Positions 49,909 through 58,296 of a DNA stretch of 64,000 bases are shown here, piece after piece (the stretch's first letter is position 1; every line of letters begins with the position of its first letter). A model generated the notes under the pieces. That model had not been told where the DNA came from. It did not search any database and worked only from the letters and a program-made list of their open reading frames with translations. Origin of the DNA: Anaerolineae bacterium (GTDB taxonomy: Bacteria; Chloroflexota; Anaerolineae; 4572-78; J111); NCBI GenBank assembly GCA_023151115.1, contig JAKLJP010000033.1, positions 23,711 to 87,710 on the forward strand, in the 5' to 3' direction. The translations under genes and the position numbers were made by a program.

Positions 49909-50700
49909 TTAGGCCAGGTTTAACTTCAAGCGGAAAAAAGTCCGCACGGTGTTCATTGTTTCAACAGCCCCCTCGGCCTCCTCCAGACTGGTAAACCGGC
50001 CAGGATAGCGAATATCAACACCGTAGTTGTTTAGCAAATCCATCTGGCTATGAATCGTAACAAAAGTTTTATCTCGTTTTTGGCAAAGTTCCAACAGATC
50101 TAGCAAATTATGAGTCCGGGCAAATTCGATGGCGTGATGGACCAGATAGGCTTTGGCATATTTCTCAGCGCACTGTTGGCAATGATAGCAGATAGAGTCA
50201 GCAAGATTAAACATTTGTAGTTTGAGAGCCTCAGTAGCCATAGTAAAATCGCCTTCGGCTTTCTGTACCCACTCAAGCACGTAGCTATTGGGAGGGCTTT
50301 CTGGATCATTCATTATGCGCTCACTCCAATGCAGAGGCGTTTTGTTCCGCTCATAGAGAATTTTGCCCTTCGTCACGATCTCGCGCAAAAAGAAGTCGCC
50401 CAACGGAATTCGCTCGGCAATTTCCTGCGGCGTCCAGACCATAAGATCAAAACCAAACGGCGCTTGCAGGGAGAATGCAATTTCATGTTGCTTTTGCTTG
50501 GGCGCGTCTGTTTCCATCACCACCAGCAAATCCACATCGCTCCCCGGTCTGGGCTGGCCATAAGCGTAGGAACCAAAGAGAATGATCTTCTCCGGGTCGA
50601 AGGTTTGAGCAATGTAATTCACCACAGATTGAATAGCTTCGGGTGAAACTCGCTCGCGCGGTTTGATTTTTGGCGCTCGAACCTTTAAATCCTTGAGCAA
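49909..50700 (-). CDS. MNT nucleotidyltransferase fused to HEPN domain
   Basis: The 263-residue protein has an N-terminal MNT domain, IILFGSYAYGQPRPGSDVDL near residue 38, and a C-terminal HEPN domain (about 145-260) with ADSICYHCQQCAEKYAKAYL and a later EFARTHNLLDLLELC region. In the two-gene MNT-HEPN toxin-antitoxin systems, the MNT protein AMPylates and silences the HEPN RNase; here both are in one chain, as in some KNTase-like fusions. TTG start with AGGAG eight bases upstream. Its place between two M42 genes is unusual. Confidence 0.85.
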   Translation of the reverse strand: MLKDLKVRAPKIKPRERVSPEAIQSVVNYIAQTFDPEKIILFGSYAYGQPRPGSDVDLLVVMETDAPKQKQHEIAFSLQAPFGFDLMVWTPQEIAERIPLGDFFLREIVTKGKILYERNKTPLHWSERIMNDPESPPNSYVLEWVQKAEGDFTMATEALKLQMFNLADSICYHCQQCAEKYAKAYLVHHAIEFARTHNLLDLLELCQKRDKTFVTIHSQMDLLNNYGVDIRYPGRFTSLEEAEGAVETMNTVRTFFRLKLNLA

Positions 50701-50702
50701 GG

Positions 50703-51761
50703 TTATCGCTCCTGTTCCGGCAGCCGTCGGAGGGTTGCTTGCATCAATTTAACCGTATTCCAAAAGTCGGCCAAATCCAGGACAGCCGCAGGTGAGTGAA
50801 TGTAACGCGCCGGTACACTGACTACTACCGCCGGTACTCCCTCGCGGGCCAGATGGACCGCACCCGCATCCGTGCCGCCGATGCCGGGCCGCTTGAATTG
50901 GTGAGGTATCCCCTCGGCCTCGGCAGTGGCGACCAGCAAATCCACCAACCGGCGGTCGGCAATAAAGCTGCGATCCATGACGGTGATGGCCGGGCCGTCG
51001 CCCAAACGGGGAAAGCCTTCGGGCACATCCTCGTCCAGCGAGGGCAGATCATCGGCGGCGGTACATTCTAAAATAAAAGCCTGGTCAGGCTGGGTTGCAT
51101 ACGCGGCGACTCGCGCTCCGCGCAGCCCAATTTCCTCCTGCACGGTGAAGACCGCGACCAAATCCACCGGATAATCCCCTTTGAGCAGTTCCAGCAGCAC
51201 CGCGCAGCCGGCCCGGTTATCAAAAGCCTTACCCTTGACCAGGCCCTGCTCGGTGCGGCGGCGCGGCTGCCCGCCCAGGTAGCCAAACTGGGTGGCAAAG
51301 GTGGCAAAATCGCCCACGCTCACCTTGCCGCCGCCGTTATCGCCGCTGGCCCCAATGTCAATATACATGGAGTCAATGTCGTCCACGTTGTCGTACTCGC
51401 CTCGTTTGAGCAGGTGAACCGGCTTGAGGCCAATCACGCCCGGCACCCGCTCCTGGCCCACGACAACGGCTTTACCCAACAAAACCCGCCGGTCAAAGCC
51501 GCCGATGGCCTTGAACTTCAAACGGCCATTGCTTTTTATCTCGGAAATCATAAAGCCGACTTCGTCCATGTGGGCGGTGACCATGACTCGCCGGGGCGAT
51601 GACGAGCCGTTGCCCCGATGATTACGGGTAACAAATAAGTTACCCATCGTATCCACCCGCCACTCGTCAGCATAAGTCTTGGCTGCTTCGAGGATAATTT
51701 TTCTAACGTCGCCTTCGACGCTGGATACGCCAAAGGCATTGGAAAGTTGTTCGAGATGCAT
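50703..51761 (-). CDS. M42 family metallopeptidase, copy 2
   Basis: The 352-residue protein carries VMVTAHMDEVGFMI, KAFDNRAGCAVLLE, VAVFTVQEEIGLRG, GIGGTDAGAVHLA and VSVPARYIHSPAA, each matching zinc ligands and the catalytic Glu of M42. It is about 35-40 percent like copy 1 by eye, so the two are old paralogs. First gene of the three-gene operon; ATG start. Confidence 0.93.
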   Translation of the reverse strand: MHLEQLSNAFGVSSVEGDVRKIILEAAKTYADEWRVDTMGNLFVTRNHRGNGSSSPRRVMVTAHMDEVGFMISEIKSNGRLKFKAIGGFDRRVLLGKAVVVGQERVPGVIGLKPVHLLKRGEYDNVDDIDSMYIDIGASGDNGGGKVSVGDFATFATQFGYLGGQPRRRTEQGLVKGKAFDNRAGCAVLLELLKGDYPVDLVAVFTVQEEIGLRGARVAAYATQPDQAFILECTAADDLPSLDEDVPEGFPRLGDGPAITVMDRSFIADRRLVDLLVATAEAEGIPHQFKRPGIGGTDAGAVHLAREGVPAVVVSVPARYIHSPAAVLDLADFWNTVKLMQATLRRLPEQER

Positions 51762-51794
51762 AGTTGCTAATTGTGAATAGTCAATATTTAATGG

Positions 51795-51935
51795 TCAATG
51801 AAACGTGGCGCGTGACGAGTGAAAACGTGGTGCGTGGTGCGTAAATCACGCCACCCTGCCACCTTGCTACCTGCTACTCTGCTACCTGCTACCGTGCGAC
51901 TTTGCTACCCTGCTACCCTGCTACCCTGACACCTG
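51795..51935. repeat. Compound word array: ACGTGGCGCGTGACG and CTGCTACCTGCTACC words
   Basis: AAACGTGGCGCGTGACGAG and GTGGTGCGTGGTGCG words face CACGCCACC, then a run of TTGCTACCTGCTACTCTGC-like words. Two vocabularies are joined. No gene is seen here. Confidence 0.75.
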
Positions 51936-51948
51936 GCCCCCGCTCCCC

Positions 51949-52389
51949 CTACCGGCTGCTTTCCAGTTTAAACCGCAAACTGCCAATCCCGATGATGTCG
52001 CCTTCGCTCAAGATGGTCGGTTTTGAAAGCGGCAAGTCATTGAGCATGGTCCCAGTGCGGCTGCCCAAATCCTCCAGCCACCAGACCCCGTTTTCCCGGC
52101 GCAAGCGAGCGTGGGTGGCCGCTGCGGAGTCATCTTCGACCACAATCGTATTTTCGGCCGCGCGGCCCAAAACGGTGACAGGCTGCAAAGGCAGCGCTTC
52201 GCCTACGGGCAGCGAGGGGTCTGCCGCTGCTATCACTCGTAGCTGATAGCTGGCCGGCGCTGGCGGCGTAACCTGGCGCTCCAGTTGCTTTAGTTCACGC
52301 CAGATAATATAGAAAGCAACCCCTAAAAAAGTGTAAAGTATGACGGTTGCCAGAATCCGTAGGCCGAGTAAAACCCACTCCAAACTCAC
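51949..52389 (-). CDS. Membrane-anchored FHA-domain protein
   Basis: The 146-residue protein has one N-terminal membrane helix (LGLRILATVILYTFLGVAFYII) and a cytoplasmic FHA domain: PVTVLGRAAENTIVVEDDSA, then THARLRRENGVWWLEDLGSRTGTMLND. FHA domains bind phosphothreonine peptides, so it may respond to a Ser/Thr kinase not seen in this window. GTG start. Confidence 0.88.
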   Translation of the reverse strand: MSLEWVLLGLRILATVILYTFLGVAFYIIWRELKQLERQVTPPAPASYQLRVIAAADPSLPVGEALPLQPVTVLGRAAENTIVVEDDSAAATHARLRRENGVWWLEDLGSRTGTMLNDLPLSKPTILSEGDIIGIGSLRFKLESSR

Positions 52390-52464
52390 AGCAACACCCG
52401 ATAAAACGTTAAACTCATACCCCGATTATAACGCAGATACAATGATTTGGGAAGAGGGGGGAGA

Positions 52465-52572
52465 GAGTGGATAGAAGATAGTAGATGGTAGATAGAAGAT
52501 GGTAGATAGAAAAAGTTGCCTGTTGCTATCCTCTATCTTCTATCCTCAATCCTCAATCTTCTATCTTCCTCC
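52465..52572. repeat. Large word-array inverted repeat, GATAGAAGATAG / CTATCTTCTATC type
   Basis: GGATAGAAGATAGTAGATGG-like words face CTATCCTCTATCTTCTATCC-like words; same vocabulary as 48735-48880. Confidence 0.8.
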
Positions 52573-54621
52573 TCACTCTTCAACCACAACTCGTTCCCGC
52601 CGGCTGAGCCGGTCACGGCGGCGCTCACGGCGGCGGTCCTCATTATTATTATCCTCGGCGGCGGGTCGCTCTGGGATGAGACCCTGGAGATGGGGAAAGG
52701 CGTCGGTAGTGTGGGGCAAACCCAGGGCGTCCACAAAACGGGCCTGGAAATTGGGTTCGATGGCGGTTTCGACGTACTCGATCCAGCGGGCCAATTGGCG
52801 GGCGCGCTGGCGGCGCTCGCGGCTCAACAAGCACAACACCGCCCCATCCCCGGCCGAGTTGCCGACCGGGTAAACATTCTCCAGGTCGCAGTCGGGGAAC
52901 AGGCCAATCATCATGGCCCTGAGCTTGTCAATGTGCGCGCCAAAACCACCGGCCAGCAGCACCCGGTCTACTTTGTCAACCCCCCGGCGCTCCATCAGCA
53001 GCTTGGCCCCGGTGTAGAGGGCGCTCTTGGCAAATTGAATGGCCCGAATATCCTGCTGCGTAATCACAATCTCCTTGCCGGTCGAGGTCTGTTCGGCGGT
53101 GGCGACGATGTACTCGCCCACCTGCCGGGTAACGCGGAAATTGGGCGAAGGCGTCTCGCGGACAAATTTGCCGCCGGCGTCAATAATACCGCAGGCAAAC
53201 AGTTCGGCCACCAAGTCAATAATGCCGGAGCCGCAGATGCCGGCTGCCTGAATCTCATGCGCCGGCATTTCGTCGCTCCAGCGATCCTCGCCGATCACCC
53301 GGAAGCGCGGCGTCAGCGTCTCCCGGTCAATCCGCACCTTTTCAATGGCCCCGTCCGCAGCCCGCATGCCGTGGCTGATTTCGCCCCCTTCAAAGGCTGG
53401 GCCGGTCGGGCTGGAGGCCGACAGCAGGTGGTCTTTATTGCCGACCAAAATTTCGGCGTTGGTGCCGATGTCTACAATCAGCACAATATCCTCGGCCACC
53501 TGGGGCGACTCGGCGATGACGACGGCCATGTTATCCGCGCCGACGTGCCCGCCCTCGACCGGCAAAATGTGGACATTCGCGCCGGGATGCGCCACAATGC
53601 CCAAGTCACGGGCCTTCACATCCACCGCGTCATTGGTCGCCAGGGCAAAAGGCGCGCCGCCCAACTCCACCGGGTCAATCCCCAGCAGCAAATCCACCAT
53701 CGTCGTATTGCCGACCAGCACCAGTTCAGTCACATCCTCCGGCTGCAACTTAGCGGCGCGAGTGGCCCGTTTGAGCAGCCTGGACAGGGCCTCGATGATG
53801 GCTTTGTGCATCTTTTCGACCCCATCGGGGTTCATCATGCCGTAGCTGATGCGGCTCATCAAATCCTCGCCGTAGGTGGTCTGCGGATTCATCATGGATT
53901 CGGTCGCCAAGATTTGGCCGGTGCGCAAATCCAGCAGGTGACCGGCCACCGTCGTCGAGCCGATGTCTACGGCAAAGCCATACACACCCTCGGCATAGCC
54001 GGGCTGCACTCGAATGACTTCCTGGCCGTTCCAGACCGTCACCGTCGCTTCCCAATTACCCTGGCGCAACACTTTTTGCAGGTCGCGCAGGGCAAAATAA
54101 TCAATTTGTAAACCGCTCAAATGGTGGGTTTTAGCCAGGCTTTCTTGCAGCCGTTCCCAATCCCCCTGGCGGTTGCCCAACGCCGCCGGCTGCACTTTGA
54201 CAAAATACTGGCGGATAGCCGGGTCAATTTCAATTTCGCGCACGGTGGCGCTTTTGCGGACAATCTGCTTGCGGGCCTGGCTTTCCTCCGGCACATTGAT
54301 GACCAGGTCGCCCAGCACACAGGCCGCGCAGGAGAGACGATAGCTGCCCGGATCACGCTTGCGTTTGATCCAGTAATCTCGCTCGTCGCCGCCCGCCGGA
54401 GATAAATTTTCTTCTTTGGAGGTAATGCCGTACTTGGAAAAGTTGCCCACATCGGCCACGATTTTGCACTTGCCGCAGGTTTGCTGCCCGCCGCAAATAC
54501 TTTCGATTTCCACACCCAGCTCACGGGCCGCGTCGAGCAGGGTTTGGCCGGCGGGCACATACCCCTGCCGCCCGGAGGGTTGAAAGACGACGAGATATTT
54601 CTGTTCGGTATCGTTGCTCAC
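52573..54621 (-). CDS. [2Fe-2S] ASKHA-domain protein (corrinoid-activating RamA/RACo-like, DUF4445)
   Basis: The 682-residue protein has an N-terminal [2Fe-2S] ferredoxin domain (SICGGQQTCGKCKIV and a later SCAACVLG), a linker, and a large ASKHA ATPase part: FAVDIGSTTVAGHLLDL near residue 215, ELVLVGNTTMVDLLLGI, IVDIGTNAEI and LAGGFGAHID. Such proteins reduce Co(II) corrinoid to Co(I) to restart methyltransferases. No corrinoid protein or methyltransferase gene is in this window. The last 25 residues are Arg/Glu-rich and not conserved. GTG start. Confidence 0.9.
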   Translation of the reverse strand: MSNDTEQKYLVVFQPSGRQGYVPAGQTLLDAARELGVEIESICGGQQTCGKCKIVADVGNFSKYGITSKEENLSPAGGDERDYWIKRKRDPGSYRLSCAACVLGDLVINVPEESQARKQIVRKSATVREIEIDPAIRQYFVKVQPAALGNRQGDWERLQESLAKTHHLSGLQIDYFALRDLQKVLRQGNWEATVTVWNGQEVIRVQPGYAEGVYGFAVDIGSTTVAGHLLDLRTGQILATESMMNPQTTYGEDLMSRISYGMMNPDGVEKMHKAIIEALSRLLKRATRAAKLQPEDVTELVLVGNTTMVDLLLGIDPVELGGAPFALATNDAVDVKARDLGIVAHPGANVHILPVEGGHVGADNMAVVIAESPQVAEDIVLIVDIGTNAEILVGNKDHLLSASSPTGPAFEGGEISHGMRAADGAIEKVRIDRETLTPRFRVIGEDRWSDEMPAHEIQAAGICGSGIIDLVAELFACGIIDAGGKFVRETPSPNFRVTRQVGEYIVATAEQTSTGKEIVITQQDIRAIQFAKSALYTGAKLLMERRGVDKVDRVLLAGGFGAHIDKLRAMMIGLFPDCDLENVYPVGNSAGDGAVLCLLSRERRQRARQLARWIEYVETAIEPNFQARFVDALGLPHTTDAFPHLQGLIPERPAAEDNNNEDRRRERRRDRLSRRERVVVEE

Positions 54622-54661
54622 GGAGATGGTGTTCCTTTACCATTAAAATGACCGCCGACCA

Positions 54662-54712
54662 CACCCCCTTGCTGAACCCTCCCCCTTAGAGGGGAAAGGA
54701 AGGGTGGGGGTG
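54662..54712. repeat. AACCCTCCCCCT palindromic repeat
   Basis: ACCCCCTTGCTGAACCCTCC faces GGAAGGGTGGGGGT. A similar start (ACCCCCTCCCCAACCCTCCC) is at the right edge of the window, 63970 onward. Confidence 0.7.
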
Positions 54713-54713
54713 C

Positions 54714-54741
54714 AAAAACAAGGCCCACAAAACGCGGGCCT
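54714..54741 (-). terminator. Intrinsic terminator of the gene at 54785
   Basis: On the minus strand AGGCCC pairs with GGGCCT around a nine-base loop and is followed by TGTTTTTG. Confidence 0.75.
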
Positions 54742-54784
54742 GGCTAATTATTATAATACGATTTATAAAAAATCAAAAGCGTGT

Positions 54785-55093
54785 TTAGTTGGATACTACT
54801 TCACGTCCCCCATTACGGGCCATTTCGCGCAGTTTCTCTTCGGGATAAGCGGCTTCCAACTCGGCCACCAAAGCCTCGACCACCGCTTCCGGCTCGCCCT
54901 CGCGCTCCAGCCAATCGGATTTGCGCCACTCGGCCAAGTAATCGTCGGTGTTGATAGCCCCGGCGTGCATGGCCGCCCGGTCAATGGCCCGTTCAAAACG
55001 TTCCGGCAGTTGGCGCGATGCGCCGCCGCGCCCCTTCACTTTCACCTGGGCCGGAATGTCGCGCCAGTAAATGATTTGATAGGTAGTGGTCAT
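54785..55093 (-). CDS. Virulence-factor-family protein (PF13769-like)
   Basis: The 102-residue protein matches the small family named virulence factor in Pfam: QIIYWRDIPAQVKVKGRGG, RQLPERFERAIDRAAMHAG and DDYLAEWRKSDW. The name comes from annotation and no biochemical role is known to me. In other bacteria, from memory, it can sit near corrinoid methyltransferase genes and their ASKHA activators, and here the ASKHA gene is the next one downstream. GGAGGAAA precedes the ATG. Confidence 0.75.
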   Translation of the reverse strand: MTTTYQIIYWRDIPAQVKVKGRGGASRQLPERFERAIDRAAMHAGAINTDDYLAEWRKSDWLEREGEPEAVVEALVAELEAAYPEEKLREMARNGGREVVSN

Positions 55094-55217
55094 GGATAAT
55101 TTCCTCCCCTACATAGAGTTGATTTGTTTGCATCGCCTCTGGAGCGTGCAGTATACACCAAATACCTGTTTTGAAAAAGAGAGACGCCCTTCACAATAGC
55201 AAAGGCCAAAAATTTAT

Positions 55218-55225
55218 GCTATACT
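55218..55225 (+). promoter_or_regulatory. Extended -10 (TGCTATACT) for a possibly leaderless trmFO
   Basis: TG-C-TATACT ends seven bases before the A of the trmFO ATG, so transcription should start at the start codon. No ribosome binding site precedes it. No clear -35 is present, which is usual for extended -10 promoters. Confidence 0.6.
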
Positions 55226-55231
55226 TGTTTT

Positions 55232-56626
55232 ATGCCTCAATATCCTGAACTCATTGTTATCGGCGGCGGCTTGGCCGGAAGCGAAGCCGCCTGGCAGGCC
55301 GCCCAACGTGGCGTAATTGTATCATTATACGAAATGCGCCCGGTGCGGCAGACGCCCGCCCACACCGGCGACCGGCTGGCCGAATTGGTCTGTAGCAACT
55401 CGTTGGGCAGCGCCTTGCCCGACCGCGCCCCCGGCCTGCTCAAAGCCGAAATTCGGCGGCTCGACTCGCTGATTATGCAGGCGGCGGATGAAGCCGCTGT
55501 ACCCGCTGGCGGCGCACTGGCGGTTGACCGCGAAAAGTTTGCCGAGACCGTCACCCGCCGCATCGAAAGTCACCCGCTGATTGACCTGCGCCGCGAGGAA
55601 GTGACCCGGATTCCCGATACGCCAACCATCGTCGCCAGCGGCCCGCTGACCTCTCCGGCGTTGGCCGAAGCCATCGCCGCCCTGGCCGGCAAGGATTATC
55701 TCTATTTTTACGATGCCGTCTCGCCCATTGTCGAGGCCGATTCGATCAATATGGCCGTCGCCTTTCGAGCCAGCCGTTATGACCGGGGCGAGCAGGAAGA
55801 GGGCGATTATATTAACTGCCCGCTCAACGAAGCCGAGTATCGCGCCTTTGTCGAGGCCCTGCGTACCGCCGAGCGCATCGAACTCAAACAGTTTGAGCAG
55901 GAAGACCCCCACTTTTTTGAAATGTGCCTGCCGATTGAAGAAATTGCCCGGCGCGGCGATCAAGCCCTGGCGTTTGGCCCGATGCGCCCGGTCGGTCTGA
56001 CCGACCCTCGCAGCGGACGCCGGCCTTACGCGGTGCTGCAACTGCGCCAGGACAACCTGGCCGGGACGCTTTATAATCTGGTTGGCTTTCAGACCAATCT
56101 CAAGTGGGGCGAACAGCAGCGCGTCTTCCGCATGATCCCCGGTCTGGAGCAGGCCGAATTTATGCGCTACGGCATGATGCACCGCAATACCTATCTCAAC
56201 TCGCCCACCCTGTTGAGTCCGACCATGCAGTTTCGCGCCCGGCCTGATCTGTTTTTTGCCGGGCAAATCATCGGCGTCGAAGGCTATGTCGGCAATGCGG
56301 CCACCGGTCTGCTGGCGGGTCTCAATGCCGCCCGGTTATTGCGGGGCGAGCCGCCGGTTATGCTGCCGCCCACCACCATGCTGGGGGCGTTGTGCCATTA
56401 CGTCACCCACGCCGAGCCAAAGGATTTCCAACCCATGAAGGCCAATTTCGGCTTGCTGCCACCTCTGGAACGGGCTATCCGCCATAAGCAGGCCCGTTAC
56501 CAGGCTTACAGTGACCGGGCGCTGCAAGATTTGGACAAGGTTATTGAGATAGAGCAAGTTAGAGAAATAGGAGAGCAGGCTGAACCCCCAGAGGCAACTT
56601 TGCCACTGACCCTCGTCCGGCGATGA
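55232..56626 (+). CDS. trmFO: tRNA (uracil-54-C5)-methyltransferase, folate-dependent, TrmFO
   Basis: The 464-residue flavoprotein starts [22 protein letters not shown] (FAD GxGxxG). Other marks are [10 protein letters not shown], the [20 protein letters not shown] stretch with conserved residues near the active Cys, [18 protein letters not shown], and NFGLLPPL. TrmFO makes m5U54 in the T-loop using methylenetetrahydrofolate and FADH2. The last 14 residues ([12 protein letters not shown]) are encoded by the dispersed repeat at 56583-56668. Confidence 0.96.
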   Translation: MPQYPELIVIGGGLAGSEAAWQAAQRGVIVSLYEMRPVRQTPAHTGDRLAELVCSNSLGSALPDRAPGLLKAEIRRLDSLIMQAADEAAVPAGGALAVDREKFAETVTRRIESHPLIDLRREEVTRIPDTPTIVASGPLTSPALAEAIAALAGKDYLYFYDAVSPIVEADSINMAVAFRASRYDRGEQEEGDYINCPLNEAEYRAFVEALRTAERIELKQFEQEDPHFFEMCLPIEEIARRGDQALAFGPMRPVGLTDPRSGRRPYAVLQLRQDNLAGTLYNLVGFQTNLKWGEQQRVFRMIPGLEQAEFMRYGMMHRNTYLNSPTLLSPTMQFRARPDLFFAGQIIGVEGYVGNAATGLLAGLNAARLLRGEPPVMLPPTTMLGALCHYVTHAEPKDFQPMKANFGLLPPLERAIRHKQARYQAYSDRALQDLDKVIEIEQVREIGEQAEPPEATLPLTLVRR

Positions 56627-56668
56627 AGTCGCCGGACTACCTGCGGCAGCGCCCGATTAATCGGGCTT
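56583..56668. repeat. Dispersed repeat around GTCCGGCGA, copy 2 (inverted), overlapping trmFO
   Basis: The reverse complement matches 16597-16682. Half of it lies inside trmFO and supplies its last codons and stop. The rest of 56669-56814 shows only a CCTGGCATTCATGCCGGGG palindrome and no gene. Confidence 0.75.
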
Positions 56669-56814
56669 AAGCCGGGTTGACCCGGTGCTGTTCCTTAGCC
56701 CTGGCATTCATGCCGGGGTGGGTAAGTCAGACAAAACAGGTTTCCAGATGCTTTCAAATACGCACTAAAATTTTGGCTTAAAGCACGTCCCACATACATC
56801 CCAGATTACCAGAG

Positions 56815-56898
56815 GCTGCGGTCGGCGGCTTGCCCTGCGACTCCCGAAGGGGGAAGTGTCGAATGGGTCCGCCGTCGGCGGTCATTAAGGGAGCGCCG
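56815..56898 (+). promoter_or_regulatory. Strongly foldable 5' leader of the histidine kinase gene
   Basis: GGTCGGCGG, CTTGCCC, GCGAC and CTCCC arms are each met by complements (GGGGGA, GTCG, GGGTCCGCCGTC) to form a nested hairpin, followed by GGCGGTC and the AGGGAG site. It could control translation of the kinase. I do not recognise a known RNA class. Confidence 0.35.
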
Positions 56899-56900
56899 CC

Positions 56901-58187
56901 ATGCAAAACAAGCGACTGGCCCAATGGATTGAAGCGCATACCGACATGCTGGGCCGCACCGACGATACCGATCAGGCGTTTCACGCGGCTCTGTATGAGG
57001 GCATTATTGAGATGGCCCTCAATGGCGAAACCCGCCTGATTGACCCGGTTTTGGAAAGCGCCGCCGCCCACGCGGTCGCTGTAGGCCGCTCACTGACCGG
57101 TTTGTTGGGCGTGCCGCAGCGCCTGCGAGAGCGCATCTGGCAGCGCATTGGTGAGGAGATTGACCCGGAACCGGCCTTCGAGATGCTCTCGGCGGTGGAC
57201 ATTATTTTTGTGCATATTGTCCGGGCCACCATTGACGCCTACGAAGAAGCGACCAAGTTAGCCACCGCCGCCAAAGCCACCGAGATTTCGCGCCTGTATG
57301 CCGAATCAGAGCGAAAGGTGATGGAGTACACCGCCGAGGTCGCGCGGGCCAACCGCGAACTGGCCCGGCTGGAACAGGCCAAAACCGATTTTATCAGCAT
57401 CGCCGCGCACGAGTTAAAAACCCCGCTGACCCTCATTCAAGGCTATGCCAATATTCTGCACGACAACCTGACCGACGAGCGCGCGGCCAACCTGGCCGAC
57501 GGTATCCGCCGGGGCGCTGAGCGCATGGGCGCAATCATTGAAGACATGCTCGATCTATCGGCCATTGATACCAATCGCCTCAGTCTGTTTTTGGAACTGG
57601 TCAATCTCAACAAGGTCATCGGCTTGATCATCCGGCAGTTGGAGCCGGTGTTGAAGGACCGCAAACACACTCTTCAGATCATTGATGTGGATACTCTGCC
57701 CACCATCGAGGCCGACGCCTACCGTTTGCACCAGGTGTTTGCCCAGCTCATCAACAACGCCATCAAATACACCCCCGACGGCGGCCAGATTACGATTAGC
57801 GGTGAAACAATTGCCGCCACCAAAAAGATGCCGGCCTGTGTCCGCATTACGGTCAAAGATACCGGCGTCGGCATTGCCCCCGAAGACCGGGAAAAAATCT
57901 TTGAAAAGTTTTATCGGGTCGGCAGTTCTGACCTGCACTCGACCAGCCAGACCAAATTTATGGGAGCGGGACCGGGCCTGGGGCTGACCATTGTCAAAGG
58001 GCTGGTCGAGGCCCATCAGGGCCGAATTGTGGCCGAGAGCCAGGGCTTTGATATGCAAAACTTACCCGGCAGCGCCTTTATCGTGACCCTACCCATCGAA
58101 GCCACCCCTCGCCCCGGCCTGCAAGTCACCCGGCTGCCACGGGCCGAGGCCGCGGAAGAAGCGGCTGAACCAACGACGTCCCAATAA
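56901..58187 (+). CDS. Soluble sensor histidine kinase
   Basis: The 428-residue protein has an all-helical N-terminal sensor of about 150 residues with no membrane segment, a coiled coil (SERKVMEYTAEVARANRELARL), the dimerisation/phosphoacceptor FISIAAHELKTPLTLIQGY (His near 170), N-box INNAIKYTPDGG, and G-boxes DTGVGIAPEDREKIFEKF and GPGLGLTIVKGLVEAHQG. No response regulator is adjacent, so it is an orphan kinase sensing a cytoplasmic cue. AGGGAG precedes the ATG. Confidence 0.92.
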   Translation: MQNKRLAQWIEAHTDMLGRTDDTDQAFHAALYEGIIEMALNGETRLIDPVLESAAAHAVAVGRSLTGLLGVPQRLRERIWQRIGEEIDPEPAFEMLSAVDIIFVHIVRATIDAYEEATKLATAAKATEISRLYAESERKVMEYTAEVARANRELARLEQAKTDFISIAAHELKTPLTLIQGYANILHDNLTDERAANLADGIRRGAERMGAIIEDMLDLSAIDTNRLSLFLELVNLNKVIGLIIRQLEPVLKDRKHTLQIIDVDTLPTIEADAYRLHQVFAQLINNAIKYTPDGGQITISGETIAATKKMPACVRITVKDTGVGIAPEDREKIFEKFYRVGSSDLHSTSQTKFMGAGPGLGLTIVKGLVEAHQGRIVAESQGFDMQNLPGSAFIVTLPIEATPRPGLQVTRLPRAEAAEEAAEPTTSQ

Positions 58188-58188
58188 T

Positions 58189-58268
58189 CCTGACCGGGGG
58201 ACCGATGACCGGAGACCGGCGGTGGGCCTTACCTGAATACCCGGCCTCCGGTCTCCCGTCCCCGGTCG
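58189..58268. repeat. Word-array inverted repeat, GACCGGAGACC / GGTCTCCCGTC type
   Basis: GGGGGACCGATGACCGGAGACC faces GGCCTCCGGTCTCCCGTCCC. It matches 19970-20040 in wording and, like it, ends just before a ribosome binding site. Confidence 0.78.
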
Positions 58269-58296
58269 CTTTATTTTAAGGAGACAACCAAAACCC

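Noticed and set aside
52516..54111. A 531-codon open frame on the plus strand
   Set aside because: It lies antisense to the ASKHA gene, starts in a word repeat, and has His/Gln/Arg-rich composition without any motif; a shadow of the GC-rich gene.
55325..56266. A 313-codon open frame opposite trmFO
   Set aside because: Fully antisense to a well-supported gene and without motifs.
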